NCBI GenBank assembly: GCA_026413225.1
Contig: CM048552.1
Coordinates: forward strand, 193,846,053 to 193,910,052
DNA from: Otis tarda
Taxonomy: Eukaryota; Chordata; Aves; Otidiformes; Otididae
Reading direction: 5' to 3'
DNA: 64,000 nt
Shown: piece by piece, positions 12,401 through 24,851 of the stretch
Numbering within the stretch: the first letter of the stretch is position 1
How the letters are laid out: every line of letters starts with the position of its first letter
The notes under the pieces: generated by a model
The model's database searches: none
What the model was told of the DNA's origin: nothing
What the model saw: only the letters and a program-made list of their open reading frames with translations
Made by a program: the position numbers and the translations under genes

Positions 12401-15400
12401 CTTGACACAAAAATAAGCAAATAAAACTTGTAAATCTAAGCAAAAGCATCTTGCACATTAAAGTTCAACTTGTAGGAAACTGCTTCAGCTTGTAAGCTGC
12501 ACCTGACAAACTCTAGGTGGCTAACTGAAAAGTTATGGTTTAAAAATGAGGAGTGAGGGTAGCATTTATAGTTTGAGATGTCTGTAAGTCATAACATACA
12601 TCCAACCTCCTTAGATACAAAACCAAAACAAGCAAAGGTCTTTTAAATACAGTTCTAAGGTAAGCGCTGCACAACACAGTCTTCTTATTCTGCTCTCTTC
12701 CTTCAGTTACACAATAGGATGAGGCAACAAAAATATGACGGCTCCTCAGTGTAAAAATGTTATGTATTTCTAAAAGGAAGTGCTTTAATAATTTTATTTC
12801 TTACATAACACAATGATCACTAATCCATACACAAAAATGAATGTGAACATGTCACATTCAAAAATGAAAAATATCATACTATGTAGTAATTACTAAGACA
12901 GCCTGAGTACACAACTAAGGAATAATTCCAATAACTAACCATTCCAAAGAAAAATGTAAAACAGGTTAGATTATATCATGCCCTTAAAACATTCGTTAGA
13001 CTGAGGTAAACATCATACTACCTGCAAACACTTATTAGTTTTCTCTAGAAGCATAGTCTGTCTTTCTGTATTCCTGTAAGAACTTTTTTTTTGCATTAGG
13101 ATAAACTGTAATGTATTATTATTGCAGCAGGGGTGTATAATCCCAGAAGTAAAATTTCAAGTTTGAAAGAACAAATTTAGCCCAGATGCATTATAAAATC
13201 TGTGCAGCCATAATTCTGCAGTTTACAATACAATGACAGGATGTGGTATTTGGTAACGACCCCTCAACCTCTCAGAACATGATTCATGCTTCTGAGATGG
13301 TATTCAGAAGGCTATGAAACACAAAATAACTGTCTTGGCCCATTTTCATTAAAGGTAAATACAAGCAAGAAAAAATATGGCACACATGGCTTTTCAATGA
13401 ACAACACTGAACAATATAAAGATCAGGAATCAGAGGTGTCAAGACAGAGCTGAAGATAGGAAGCTGGAGAGAAATACAGCTTTCCAGCAGGTAACAGGAC
13501 TAGACTGAGGACAGGACACTCAAAAACAAACTAGCAATATTGTAGGTCTTCAGAATTTGTTTTCCACAGGACCTGAAGTTAGCTTTATTGTTTTCTTTCA
13601 ACATGAGAGGGGAAACTCTCCTTGTACTGATTAAAAAGCTTGCATTCATGTAGACTAGGCTTACAGGCATTCTTTTGCTTCAAAAACCATTTTCTCTGTA
13701 TATTTATTACCGCTGATCAAAGTACATTAATTATAGAAATTCACTGTCTCACTTGCTGTAGGTGTCCACAGAGCGCAAACAGCAGCACCGTGTTCCGGGT
13801 GAACTTCAGTCCAAATAATCTTTTCTACACTTTCCATTCTAATCTTGTTTAGAGTCTTTTGGTCCTGGCTTTTAGTCACCTAAAACCAACTAAAGGAGTC
13901 AAAAAAAATTTCTTCATACAAAACAGCATTAAAATTGTATTGAAAGTTGCTCACTACAGCAGTTGGTTCACTCTTTGCAGCCTGTGGACTAACAGTGGTT
14001 CTCACCTTAATGGTCCTCCTCTAGGTGCTACTGACCAATTAAAAAAATGAAACAGAAGTAAACCAATGGTAGGAACTTTTCAGAAGAGTTCAGTTTCCAT
14101 GAGGATTGAAGGTATGAAAAAACAAAGTAAAATGTAAAAGCAATGCTTTTCACTATCCTGTAAGGCTGACCAGTGACAAGTAGGAGAACCCTTTAGCCTG
14201 GATTAGTGGTAACAGTCTCAGAACAAATTTAAACAGAAGTTTCATCATAGATTTTCTTTTTAGTGCATTAAGCTGTCAGTCCCTTGGCAATAGATTCTTA
14301 ACAGTTATATTGGCATATGTTTTTATGAACTGTTTACCAGAACCACCAAAATGAATGCAAGGATTTTTCCAGCCAGATCATCTCAGGGTTTAGAGAGGAG
14401 CATTTTTCAAGATAACGGCTAAAGTCAATTTATGAAAAACACCCAAGAAGTTCAAGTTCAGAATGCCACCCTATTTTTAACAGGCATAACATGTATTTGA
14501 AGAAAAATAAGTGTGACATCATTATTATTCTCAGGAAAGAGGGTTAGTCTATTACTAACTCTAGCTTTTGTTCCATGCTTCACAAATCCTATTTGTGCAT
14601 TGTAGATTAATACTTACCTGAAAATCTCTTATAGGAAATTCACTTTAAGGTTGCTTGTCTTACTGCATGTGGAGTTACAACAACCAGACAGTAAATCCAG
14701 AAGGTTCTACAGCTGACAGAACCTCCACCAAGGCTCCATCTACAGAAATACTTAGCTCCTTTGATTTCATTTTAAGTATCCTATAAAAATGTCTTTAAAT
14801 AGTAATCTTAGCTTTCCTGAAATCTAAAATTGAAATGCAGCTTAATAATTTCTAAACAGAGAAAATAACCTTGAGAATGTTCATAAAAATTCAAGGACTA
14901 TGTTTGCTTTTTAAACAAAAAGTAGAATGTCTTTAAACATCAAAATAATCATAAGCAACTTAAATAGATCAATCACACTAACTAGTTTCAAAAGAGTTCT
15001 CTAATTAAAAAGCAAGGATAGTCAGAATTACAATCATCAAGTCTTATCTTTAATATGTTATTGATATCAAATATTTACATCCATATGGCTTGCCCATTGT
15101 TAAAGGGCTGCCAGGATAACACGATCAGCAACATCCAGAGACAATAAAGATTAATTAACTTTCTTGCTTAACACAGCTACATATTACATGCTTTTACAGA
15201 AACTATTCAGTTTTACACGAACATACAGTTTTTACACAATTGCAAATAACTTAATAGTTCTAAATATTTAAAATATTGCAATTCTAATTCATAAAGGAAA
15301 GCAATGGCTCTTTATTCACTTACCAAGACAGTATTATATCTGTCCTCCAAGTCGGTGATAAACGAAGGAAATGTTGGTTTTGCCAGCTAGTTCAGAACAA

Positions 15401-17274
15401 ACAAAACCTTAGCCCTGGGCTCTTAGCAAGCAAATGAAGTTTTTTTTTTTCAAATAGTAGATGTTGTAAACACATACATTTAAGCTAGTCACCAAGGCTC
15501 CTTTTAGAGTCAAGGAACAGAAGAATGCACTTCTAGAAGGCTACCTATCTAATGTTATAGCAGGTGTCAAGCACTGGCCTCGTAAATCAACTGCTCAAGC
15601 TCTTAAACCCCAGACACTGGGGTGGGGGGAAATCACACAAGTTTGTGTGCTCAAGCATTTAGTGCTTTTGAGAACATAACTTAATATTGTACTCAGAAAA
15701 TACTAAAAATATTAAGACACTACATCCACGACTATTTGCATAGTCTGGTCCCGATTGGGGCTGAACTATGACAGCAACATTGTCTGGTAGTGACAGTCAG
15801 CCAGTCACATAAGTGTGATTAATTTCTCCTAACTTTAGCCATCAATTTTTATCCACTTTAAGCAGTCATTGACATCTAATCTTTTCCAAAGTAGTTTCTC
15901 AGTGTGAGCTGAATGTTCCTTTAAGCTGCTCATCTCTCTCTACTGCTTATAGAGGGAGCCTGGATGCCTAGATTGTAGACAGCTCAAGTAACATTAGATG
16001 AAAACTTCCCCATTACTAGTATTATTTAACAACCTATTATACAAACGTACATTACAAAATAGTAGTCATAAGAAACAATAAATTATTAATACGCAAAGCA
16101 AAACACAAAACTCTTTCAATTAATGCCAGTTTTGTCCAAAGTAGTAATTGGAAAAAAAATCAAGTTCCACAGAGAAATATTTCTCTTTACACTATTATAT
16201 CAGCAAGTGGATTCATTTGTTGATTTTTTTTTTTTCTTGGGGAAAAACAGGATCAAGTCAGAAGAGACTCTACACCAGTATTTGAGCTTTACACTCAAAC
16301 ATTAATCTGTTTGTTTCCATTTTCTACAGTTTTAATTAACTTTGAAGTACTTTAAATAATACAGGCAGTGGTCCCTGTGGTAATACTTCTGTATGATAAT
16401 GCATTTTATTTTTAATATGTAGTTTATAGAACAGAATCATGTAACAGTTTGGGTTGGAAGGGACCTTTAAAGGTCATCTAGTCCAACCTCCCTGCAACAA
16501 GCAGGGACATCTCCAAACCAGATCAGGTTGCTCAGAGACCCATCCAACCTGGCCTTGAATGTTTCCAGAGATTGGGCTTCCACTACCTCTCTGGGCAACC
16601 TGTTCTACCACCCTCATTGTAAAAAGTTTTTTCCTTATGTCCAGTCTGAATCTACCGCCCTCTATTTTAAAACCATTACCCCTCATCTTATAACAACAGG
16701 CTCTGCTAAAGAGTTTCTCCCTGTCTTTCCTATAGGTCCCCTTTAGGTACTGGAATGCTGCTGTAAGGTCTCCCCGGAGCCTCCTCTTCTCCAGGCTGCA
16801 CAGCCCCAGCTCTCTTAGCCTGTCCTCATAGGAGAGGTGCTCCAGCCCTCTGATCATCTTCGTGGCCCTCCTAAGAATTACTTTGATGTCATATATAAAT
16901 AAATGGGGGAATGATTCTTAATGTGTTCAGAACTTGCTGCCATGAAGGCTTGCAGGTGGCTTGTCTTGTGCCAACAATAAAAACCACTTGTTTTCGAATT
17001 CAATGAGCTATGTCCTAATTTTCATATTTAAAGCCTTCGTATAAACTTCAATTTACAAGTACTTGGAATATTTCTTAATAGCAGCAGCAGTCTCATCTGG
17101 TGTCGCAAAAATGAAGTAGTAAGATCTTATTTATATCGGCAGTGACATGGTCAAATAAATCTAGTAACATTAGAAGAATCATCCTTATTTCATCTAGCAT
17201 TTCAAGTTATTCCAGATTTTCTTCCCTGTCAACTCATACACAAATATGCTACTTAAGATTTAGGTGTTGCCTAC
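6462..17274 (-). other. PAN3: PAN3 intron 4 (10.8 kb)
   Basis: This is an AT-rich intron with a GTAGGC donor and a CT-rich acceptor ending CGTAG. The only recognisable element is the CR1 fragment at 16430-16872. Short A/T homopolymers occur, for example around 7779-7807. No further coding block was found. Confidence 0.9.
16430..16872 (-). mobile_element. CR1 LINE fragment, 3' end (intron 4)
   Basis: This is a 5'-truncated CR1 retrotransposon on the minus strand, starting at its 3' end with a degenerate octamer tail (reading ATGATTCTGT on the minus strand). It contains the 3' UTR and the last part of ORF2. The translation includes [20 protein letters not shown] and [10 protein letters not shown], typical of the CR1 ORF2 C-terminus, with frame breaks. 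It is in the same orientation as PAN3. It shares a perfect 51-nt block (16518-16568) with the plus-strand copy at 24714-24764 in intron 2, so the two belong to the same or a very close subfamily. Confidence 0.95.
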
Positions 17275-17345
17275 CTTCCTCCTTTGAGACACACTGAGGG
17301 CAGCAAAGTCATTAAACAAGGATGAATTCGGTGAAGCTAGTGGAT
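17275..17345 (-). CDS. PAN3: PAN3 exon 4
   Basis: This 71-nt exon completes codon 208 (Asp, G|AT) and encodes residues 209-231, PLASPNSSLFNDFAALSVSQ followed by RRK. The acceptor is CTTTTTACAG and the donor is AAG|GTAGGC. The exit phase is 0, and joining to exon 5 gives the basic segment RRKPRKYRLGM known in PAN3. The LFNDF block is a conserved hydrophobic patch in an otherwise Ser/Pro-rich linker. A CR1 fragment lies about 400 bp beyond the donor in intron 4. Confidence 0.94.
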
Positions 17346-19187
17346 CTGTAAAAAGAATGTAAAACAACATGTTATACACCTCTAATACTAAAAAGAAATT
17401 TTACATGTTCTAACATTTCTATATGGAAAAAAATCCTTTTGACAAAACTAAGTTTAGTAACCATACCACTAAAAACACAGCATTTATTAGATTCTGTGCA
17501 ACTGCTCAATTGAAATAGAGCTCATTAGTAGAAGTTAGTAAGTTTAATTGCTGTTGACATTATTCAATGTCTAAAACTTCAAAGCCTTCCTTCCTTCTCC
17601 AGTTACCTGAAATTAATAATCTTCTATATAACAGTCTTACAAATATTGATGTGGATCTTATTTGTCCTGTCACTGGTTTCACAGAAACTTAAGTCTGAAC
17701 TAACAGTAGCAGAAGTCTACATTCTACTAAGCTTTGTCTTGCTTTTTCCTCATCACTATGCACCCCTTTCAGCACTGAAGCACCAGAAGCCAAGTAACAA
17801 TCACAGATGCAACTTAAAACTCCAAACTGCATGTGCAGAGCTCTGGTGTTTTGATGAAATACTTTCTTGAACTTTAATCATTGCTCCTTAAAAGGCTAAT
17901 TCTGCAAGTGAAGCACACCTTAGGGAGAGGGGGAAGCAAAGGACCAGAGACACAACAGAACTCAGACTGGTTTCCAAAAGTCAGTCTGGTTTCCCTCCTT
18001 CGCATACATCACCATCACTATTTGGCCTGTCACAGTTGAACTCTGACTGCATTTAAAACTGGAGACCTCTCCACTGCCTTAAATAGTTAATTGTCCAGTG
18101 GGACAAAAGAAGTAGAACTGATCTCAAAACCTAGTGGAAATGAACCAGGAGGAAAAAAGAGAAGTAAAAAAAACACCACACCACACACCCAAATTTAAGC
18201 TTTCAAGCAAGTTAATTTTATAGCAGTTACTACCATGCTTAAAAAATTATAACCATAGTAAGTAGACTAGCTGCAGGGTCAGACATGCAAATGGATTTCT
18301 AGAACATCATTTACACAGCAATCTTCAGAGCAGAAATATTTTAAATGTATGTCTTTGCCATAAGGGAGTAGTAGCCTCTTCTTTAAAGAGGTTAGTTTGA
18401 CAGCTATAGCTGAAATAATCTGCAGTGTCTGTTATAATTTGGAAAGCAAGTCTGAAAAGTGCATTTATGTTGCTGCACAGTAATTTAGCGACTACGTTGG
18501 CCTGCTTCTATGGAGACATTTTGTTTGGTTGAAAACCATGTTCCCAATAGCAAGGAAAAAAAAATATAAGATGTAAAGTATTGCTTACAAGACAAAATTT
18601 AATATCTGTTAAAACTCGTCAGTTACATGATACATTTCACAAAAACCGTACAGTCTAAACTCATGAATAAAAGCCTGTATATTCATTCCAATAACTTACT
18701 TGAAAAGCACAATAAAAAGGGATACTCTTGTGGAGCAAAATAAGTGCTTATTTAAGCTATCAGTGCTATACAGTGGATACCCAAACTAGCACTTCATTTG
18801 AAGTGACAAGATCAATAATGTGTGAGCTTGGGTTTTTTTGTGGTTGGTTTTTTTTTTTTTGTTGGTTGGGGTTTTGTTTGGTTTTGCGGGTTTTTTGTGG
18901 TTTGGTTGGTTGTTTGGTTTTTTTTTGTTTTGTCTTGTGGTTGTTTTGTTTGTTTGTTTGATTGATTTTCCCCACTGCAGCAAAGAGAAAGCTGAAAATT
19001 TATGGGTTCAGTAGCACTTCAGCTTCGGATTACAAGTAATCACACAATACACTACTGTTAAAAAATAAAGTCCTACTCCACCTCAAATCAAACTAGAGGA
19101 GAAAAAAACCTCTTTAAGTCCATTTTACTGAAGTGAATCTCTCAAATTTCCAAACATTTTTATACATATTACTTTAAAAGTACTTAC
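17346..19187 (-). other. PAN3: PAN3 intron 3 (1.8 kb)
   Basis: This is the shortest intron seen, with GTAAGTA at the donor and TTTTTACAG at the acceptor. Its main content is the T/G-rich (A/C-rich in the transcript) low-complexity tract at 18830-18969. No transposon or additional exon is seen. Confidence 0.9.
18830..18969. repeat. T/G low-complexity tract, (TTTG)n and GGTT-rich
   Basis: These 140 bases contain almost only T and G on the plus strand, with TTTG, GGTT and poly-T runs. In the PAN3 transcript it reads as an A/C-rich tract within intron 3, starting about 220 nt after the exon 3 donor. Several open frames through it are artefacts of composition. Confidence 0.9.
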
Positions 19188-19254
19188 CATGGCCTGCATA
19201 CTGCTTGGCACTGTCATTGAGAAGGCTAGGGGAGCTGCTGCTATTTGTCATCCT
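19188..19254 (-). CDS. PAN3: PAN3 exon 3
   Basis: This 67-nt exon encodes residues 186-207 and the first base of codon 208. The translation begins RMTNSSSSPSLLNDSAKQYA, a Ser-rich block recognisable as PAN3. The acceptor is a T-rich tract ending TTTGCAG, and the donor is CATG|GTAAGTA, close to consensus. It enters in phase 0 and leaves in phase 1, so skipping it alone would break the frame, whereas skipping exons 3 and 4 together (138 nt) would not. About 220 nt past the donor, intron 3 carries a long A/C-rich tract in the transcript sense (18830-18969). Confidence 0.94.
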
Positions 19255-21539
19255 CTGCAAAAACAGAAGACAAAACTGTACATGTAAAATAAAGCTGTAG
19301 AAGACTAAGTGCTTTGGGGATGATATCTAGAAAATTTTAAGAAGAGACTATGAAACCTGTGCTTATTCCCCATTTTATAAATACTCTAAGCAGACAGTGG
19401 TTTGTCATTGACAAAAATGTTTAGTAAAAGAAAGCATTTTGCAGGAGAGCAGCACAAACCAAGAACTGCATAATAAAACAAAATACTATCTTCATGAATT
19501 TCTTCTAACTCAGGAGAGTCTACCAAACATATGGTTCTCTTCCTGTACTTTTTGACAAAGTGTTAGATAAGCAAATTACTTATCTCCTTTAAACATTCCC
19601 TCACACTGTACTCCTGAAACAACTCCTCCCTTTATTAGACACTATCATCACAACATGAAAACTTTTCCAATGAAAAATACTCAAATTAATATAGCATTTG
19701 ATAGAATCTTTTTAAAAACAGAAGAACCTTTTGAGACCTTTCAGGAAAATCACACAATTCTTGTAAGTCAGCAGGACATCTGAAACCCTCTCAATTCCTC
19801 CTAGGCTCCACCTGCTTCTCCTACATTCCTCTAGAGATCTGGGCTAGCAATAAATTTGACCAAGTGAGGCAGCGCTGCTCGAAGAGCTACCCCTGTTTTG
19901 ATACAGAAGTTTAAAAGCATCTTTCCTTACTCCTGCTTGTTATTTTCTTTCTGTCTCCCAAAAGGAAGAAAAAGTGCAAGAGCAAAAGCAAGGCAAGGTC
20001 AGGAAGTGTTCTCCATCACTTAAGGAGACTACCAGTAATTTGTTAAAATATCCCCTGGCATGCTTTTGGCCCACATCAACCAGGACTCTCCCAGCCAATT
20101 TCCAGGCACTATTCAGCAGTGAAAAGACTTGCGATCTCTTCAAATAGACAGTTTGCATGCAGCCTCTGCTTTACCGGGTGAGCTTACAGCAGCACAAACA
20201 GGCCATTTTGTGCCAGCTGGCCCTAAGCATCAAGGAAAGTTTCCAGGCATGTTTAATTTAGTAGTCTAGACACAGACTAAGACTCAAAACTGGTCACTGG
20301 AGTTGCTCTTCATGCTTACATTTTTCCCACAGCCAATCTCAGTGTTGGTGGCAGAGGGCAAGAAGCTTACTACATTATACTTCAATGCCATTTCATCTAA
20401 TATTCACTAGAAAGAGCAATATTCTGGAGTAAATTTGGTAAGAACATAGGAGAACCAACAGAAGCTGAAGTGTTATCCAATATGGTAGAATTGTAAACCT
20501 ACTGCAATTCAAGTTTCTGAACATTTGCAGTTTTCACACTACCACTGACTTCACCAGAAACTGCAGCTTTTAACACTTGTGTCTAAAATAACAAATAGAT
20601 TGTGCAAAGTAGTTTTTACGTGGAAAGCAAGTTGCAAAAAAAATAGCCTGCACTATTAGAAAAATAACTTGAAGGAAGTTTGGGTAAAATTTAGGTACTT
20701 CAGCAGATATCTTCAAACATTACCCTCTCAACAACATGCTCAGTCACTCAAAGCTTTAATTCCCCTCATATTATTTCCATTACCTGTGCTTCCACACAGC
20801 TGGAGCTACAGTGAGCTTTCTACAATCATTCAGGCTTCTCTGATACAACTTTTCACTCAGTACAAGTACATAGCACTACATGAAGCAGAATTATAGCACA
20901 TGCAGATGTCCTAAGATAATGTGTAATATATGTGCACATGTAAATACTATGTAAACTTTCAGCTTTTCCAAGACTTAAATGAATAAAGCTGTTTGCTACA
21001 TGCTCTTTCCTTATTTTGATGCCATGTGTCTCATGTTCCTAAATATACTGAACTGATACTGACTAACTCTCACTAAAAGATTAGTGATCAATAATTAGTT
21101 CTTTACACAAAAGAGATGCCTCTAGTGAAACAAAGTTTACTTATTTCTACAAAACAGGGTAACACGTTGGGAAACCCATGTTAAGTTAACAATCTTGCCC
21201 CAGTTCAGGGATGCTGAAATTTCTGGATTCTAGTAGCTCAACTATTCATACATCATATTCCCTTCCTGACTATGCAATGGTAAGAAGTTCAACAGTTTTT
21301 CACAAATATTTAAAAAGCATCCCTATTATGCATCTTTTCTTGGCATCTGATACATCCATACTGATCCTTGTAAAAGGAAGTGGTTTACGAAGACATTTCC
21401 CTAAAGGGAACCTTTCAGATTAGCAGAAAATTTGTCTAGTCATAGATAAAGTGTTAATGTCTATTTGTGACACTCAGATTTTCATAACAATTTTAATGCA
21501 AAAGGTAATTGTCTGTTGGAATGGGTATAATATGATATT

Positions 21540-22440
21540 GAATCACAGAATTATAGGATCTTAAAGTTGGAAGAGATCTCCAAGATCATCAAGTCCAACC
21601 ATCAACCTAACACCACCACAACTACTAAACCACGCCCTGAAGTGCCATGTCTACACATTCTTTGAACATCTCCAGAGATGATGACTCCACCACTTCCCTG
21701 TGCAGCCTGTTACAGTGCCTGACCACTCTTTCAGTAAAGAAGTGTTTCCTAATATCCAATCTAAACCTTCCTTGCCACAACTTGAGGCCATTTGCTTTCA
21801 TCCTATCACTAGTTACTTGGGAGAGGACATCAACACTCACCTCACTACAACCTCCTTTCACATAGCTGAAGAGAGCAATGAGGTCTCCCCTCAGCCTTCT
21901 CTTCTCCAGATTAAACAATCCCAGTTCCCTCAGATGCTCCTCATAAGACTTGTGCTCCAGACTGCTCACCAGCTTCATTACCCCTCCCTGGACACGCTCC
22001 AGCAACTCAACATCCTTCTTGTACTGAGGGGCCCAAAACCGCACACAGCATTCCAGGTGCAGCCTCATCAATGCCGAGTACAGGGGCACGATCACGTCCC
22101 AACTCCTGCTGGCCACACTGTTCCTGATACAAGTCAGGATGCTCTTGGCCTTCTTGGCCACCTGGGCACACTGCTGGCTCATGTTCAGCCAGCTGTCAAG
22201 CAGCACCCCCAGGTCCTTTTCTGCCTGGCAGCTTTCCAGCCACTCTTCCCCAAGCCTGTAGTGTTTCATGGGGTTGTTGTGACCGAAGTGCAGGACCTGG
22301 CGCTTGGCCTTGTTGAACCTCATACAGTTCACCTTGGCCCATCGGTCCAGCTTGTCCAGGTCCCTCTGCACAGCCTTCCTACCCTCGAGCAGACAGACAC
22401 TCCTGCCCAGTTTGGTATCATCTGCAAACAGAGATCTGGC
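21540..22440 (-). mobile_element. CR1 LINE fragment with long open ORF2 remnant (intron 2)
   Basis: This is the longest CR1 copy here, about 900 bp, sense to PAN3. An open frame runs from about 22434 down to 21625 without a stop, roughly 268 codons. It begins at the reverse transcriptase catalytic motif FADD (22417-22428), then [15 protein letters not shown] and the C-terminal region with [38 protein letters not shown] and [16 protein letters not shown]. The upstream part of the RT domain is missing through 5' truncation. The element is not autonomous. The intact reading frame suggests a fairly recent insertion. The tail at 21540-21560 is degenerate. Confidence 0.95.
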
Positions 22441-23751
22441 TTGGTATCAAAGATGGTCAAGCATATGGCTTAAACTTGGAACCAAGCACTTTTATGCCCT
22501 CAATATGCCACCTCAAGTACAGGAGTTAAACATTCAATGAACAGACTTGCAACATGAATAGGTGATTGATGATGAAAATCAGTGCTGATATGATCACTAA
22601 AAACATATAGTGCGCAAAAGACAGATTGCAACAGAACACATTGTTCAGGATTCTGAAAGTACAGTGCAAACAAAACCTATGAACATCAACTGTGCTTTTA
22701 CAAAGTCAAGCCTTGTTCAAGGTCCAAACATATTTTACATGAACCAGGATTCTGAAAAACGAAAGCTTCTCTCACTTATCTTGGGCAGCTCTCGCTTTAA
22801 CAACTGCTTGAAAGCACCTTGGAATGAGGTTACAAACTTCCACTTCATCACTCACGCTCATGAATTTTTCATTTTGCTCACTTATATTACACATATAAGT
22901 AAGAGCAACCATTAACAGCATAACAAAACAAACTATTCATTCCTATTAAACCTGTCAGGCAAGGCAAGCACATACACATGAGAGCTTCAGACTTTTTTAG
23001 TACACCATGACTTTCACCATAATACAGAAAGACAACTTTGTCATAACCAAGCACCACACCAATGTCACTCAGTTCTATATAAACTCTTTTTCTTTACCTC
23101 TCTGTTGCTATGACTTATCAACGTTCTGTAAGTACTAGTTAAAATTCAACTAGGCTGACTGGCATACATCCTGCCCCTCTCCCTTTAAAGGAACTAAAAA
23201 GTTGTTTCTGTTCACATCTCAAAAGCAAGCTACTGCAGAACAAAACTGTCACATTCATCCCTGTCCCAGGATTTGACCTGAGACTTCAGCTTAAAGTTCT
23301 TCCACTGTTTAACCTTCCACCAGTAACAAAACACAGGGTCTTTAATTTCACTGAAAAATCGAGAAAAAGTTTTTCAGAATACTGTGTTAATTCCTGAATA
23401 TTCAAGCAATTAAGTTACAGGAGGGGAATATGCTCATTCAGAAGTTTTTACTCTTTCTCCAGGCACCAGGATTAATCAAAGTAACTCATCTCCTCTTAGG
23501 AAAAGACTGTGTGAAAAGGTACTGTGTTAAAAATGAAACTTTTTTCAAAGTGAATCATCTTACCTAGACATAGGATAGCCTATTGGGTACTAACTTTTCC
23601 TATTCAGAACCACTGCAAGTTAAGGTCTTTTTAAAAAAGTGTTATTTTCACACAGACTTTAAGACAACACTGACAGTAGATCAACAGCATCACTGTAAAA
23701 ATAATTTCTATATTAGGTTGCTATTTTAGTATCAGTTTTGAGGATTAGATA

Positions 23752-24350
23752 TTTTTCACAGACTCAGAGGGGTTGAGATGGGAAGGGATCTCTGGAGGCC
23801 AACTGGTCCAGCCCTTCTCCTCAAGAAGGGCCACCTAGAGCTAGTTGCCTAGGACTATGTCCAAATAGCTTTTCAATGTCTCCAAGAATGCAGACTCCAT
23901 CACTTCCCTGGGCAACCTGTGCCACTGCTCAGTCATCCTCACAGTAAAAAAAAGTGTTTCCTGATGTTCAGAGGGAACCTCCTGTGTTTCGGTTTGTGCC
24001 CATTGCCTTTGGTCCTGTCACTGGACACCACTGAAGACAGCCTGGCTCTGTTTTGCACCCTCTCTTCAGGTATTTCTGTACATGGATGAGATTCCCCTGA
24101 GCCTTCTCTTCTCCAGGCTGAACAGCCCCGGCTCTCTCAGCCCTTCCTCACAGGAGAGAGGCTTCAGTCTTCTCATTATCTTCATGGCCCTTTGATGGAT
24201 TCTCTCCACTATATCCATGACCCTCTTGTACTGAGAAGCCCAGCACTCCAGGTGTGACTTCACCAGTGCTGGGCAGAAGGGAAGGATCAACTCCCTTGAA
24301 CTGTTAGTAGGGCTTTACCTAATGCAGCCAAGGACCCCATTCACCTTTTC
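23752..24350 (-). mobile_element. CR1 LINE fragment, older subfamily (intron 2)
   Basis: This is a minus-strand CR1 3' fragment. The plus strand reads as typical CR1 antisense, with GGAAGGGATCTCTGGAGGCC near the tail and CCTGAGCCTTCTCTTCTCCA in ORF2. The translated remnant includes SHLECWASQYKRVMDIVERI and [12 protein letters not shown]. Its 3' UTR differs from the copies at 16430 and 24366 but resembles the copy at 56228, so it belongs to another subfamily. Its 5' end abuts the 5' end of the plus-strand copy that follows. Confidence 0.93.
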
Positions 24351-24365
24351 AATATTTCCACCTCT

Positions 24366-24851
24366 GGAGCCCCCAACATAAGAAGGACGTGGACCTGTTG
24401 GAGAGGGTCCAGAGGAGGGCCACAAAGATGACCAGAGGGCTGGAGCACCTCTCCTATGAGGACAGGCTGAGAGAGTTGGGGCTGTTCAGCCTGGAGAAGA
24501 GGAGGCTCTGGGGAGACCTTATAGCAGCCTTCCAGTACCTACAGGAAAAACGGGGAGAAACTCTTCAGCAGAGCCTGTTGCAATAGGACAAAGGGTAATG
24601 GTTTTAAAATAGAGGGAGGTAGATTCAGACTGGACACTAGGAAAAAACTTTTTACAATGAGGGTGGTAGAACACTGGAACAGGTTGCCCAGAGAGGTGGT
24701 GGATGCCCCATCCCTGGAAACATTCAAGGCCAGGTTGGATGGGTCTCTGAGCAACCTGATCTGGCTGGAGATGTCCCTGCTTGTTGCAGGGGGTTGGACT
24801 AGATGTTTTTTAAAGGTTGCTTCCAACCCTAACTATTCTATTATTCTAAGA
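24366..24851 (+). mobile_element. CR1 LINE fragment, antisense to PAN3 (intron 2)
   Basis: This is a plus-strand, 5'-truncated CR1 with ORF2 C-terminal sequence ([20 protein letters not shown], then [19 protein letters not shown]), frame-broken near 24545. The 3' UTR ends in a decayed octamer tail (ATTCTATT, then ATTCTAAG). Nearly all of it aligns with the reverse complement of the copy at 16430-16872. Because it opposes PAN3 transcription, it forms inverted pairs with the sense CR1 copies in introns 2 and 4. Confidence 0.95.

Noticed and set aside
21700-22473. 257-codon plus-strand open frame
   Set aside because: It is the antisense shadow of the CR1 ORF2 remnant on the minus strand.
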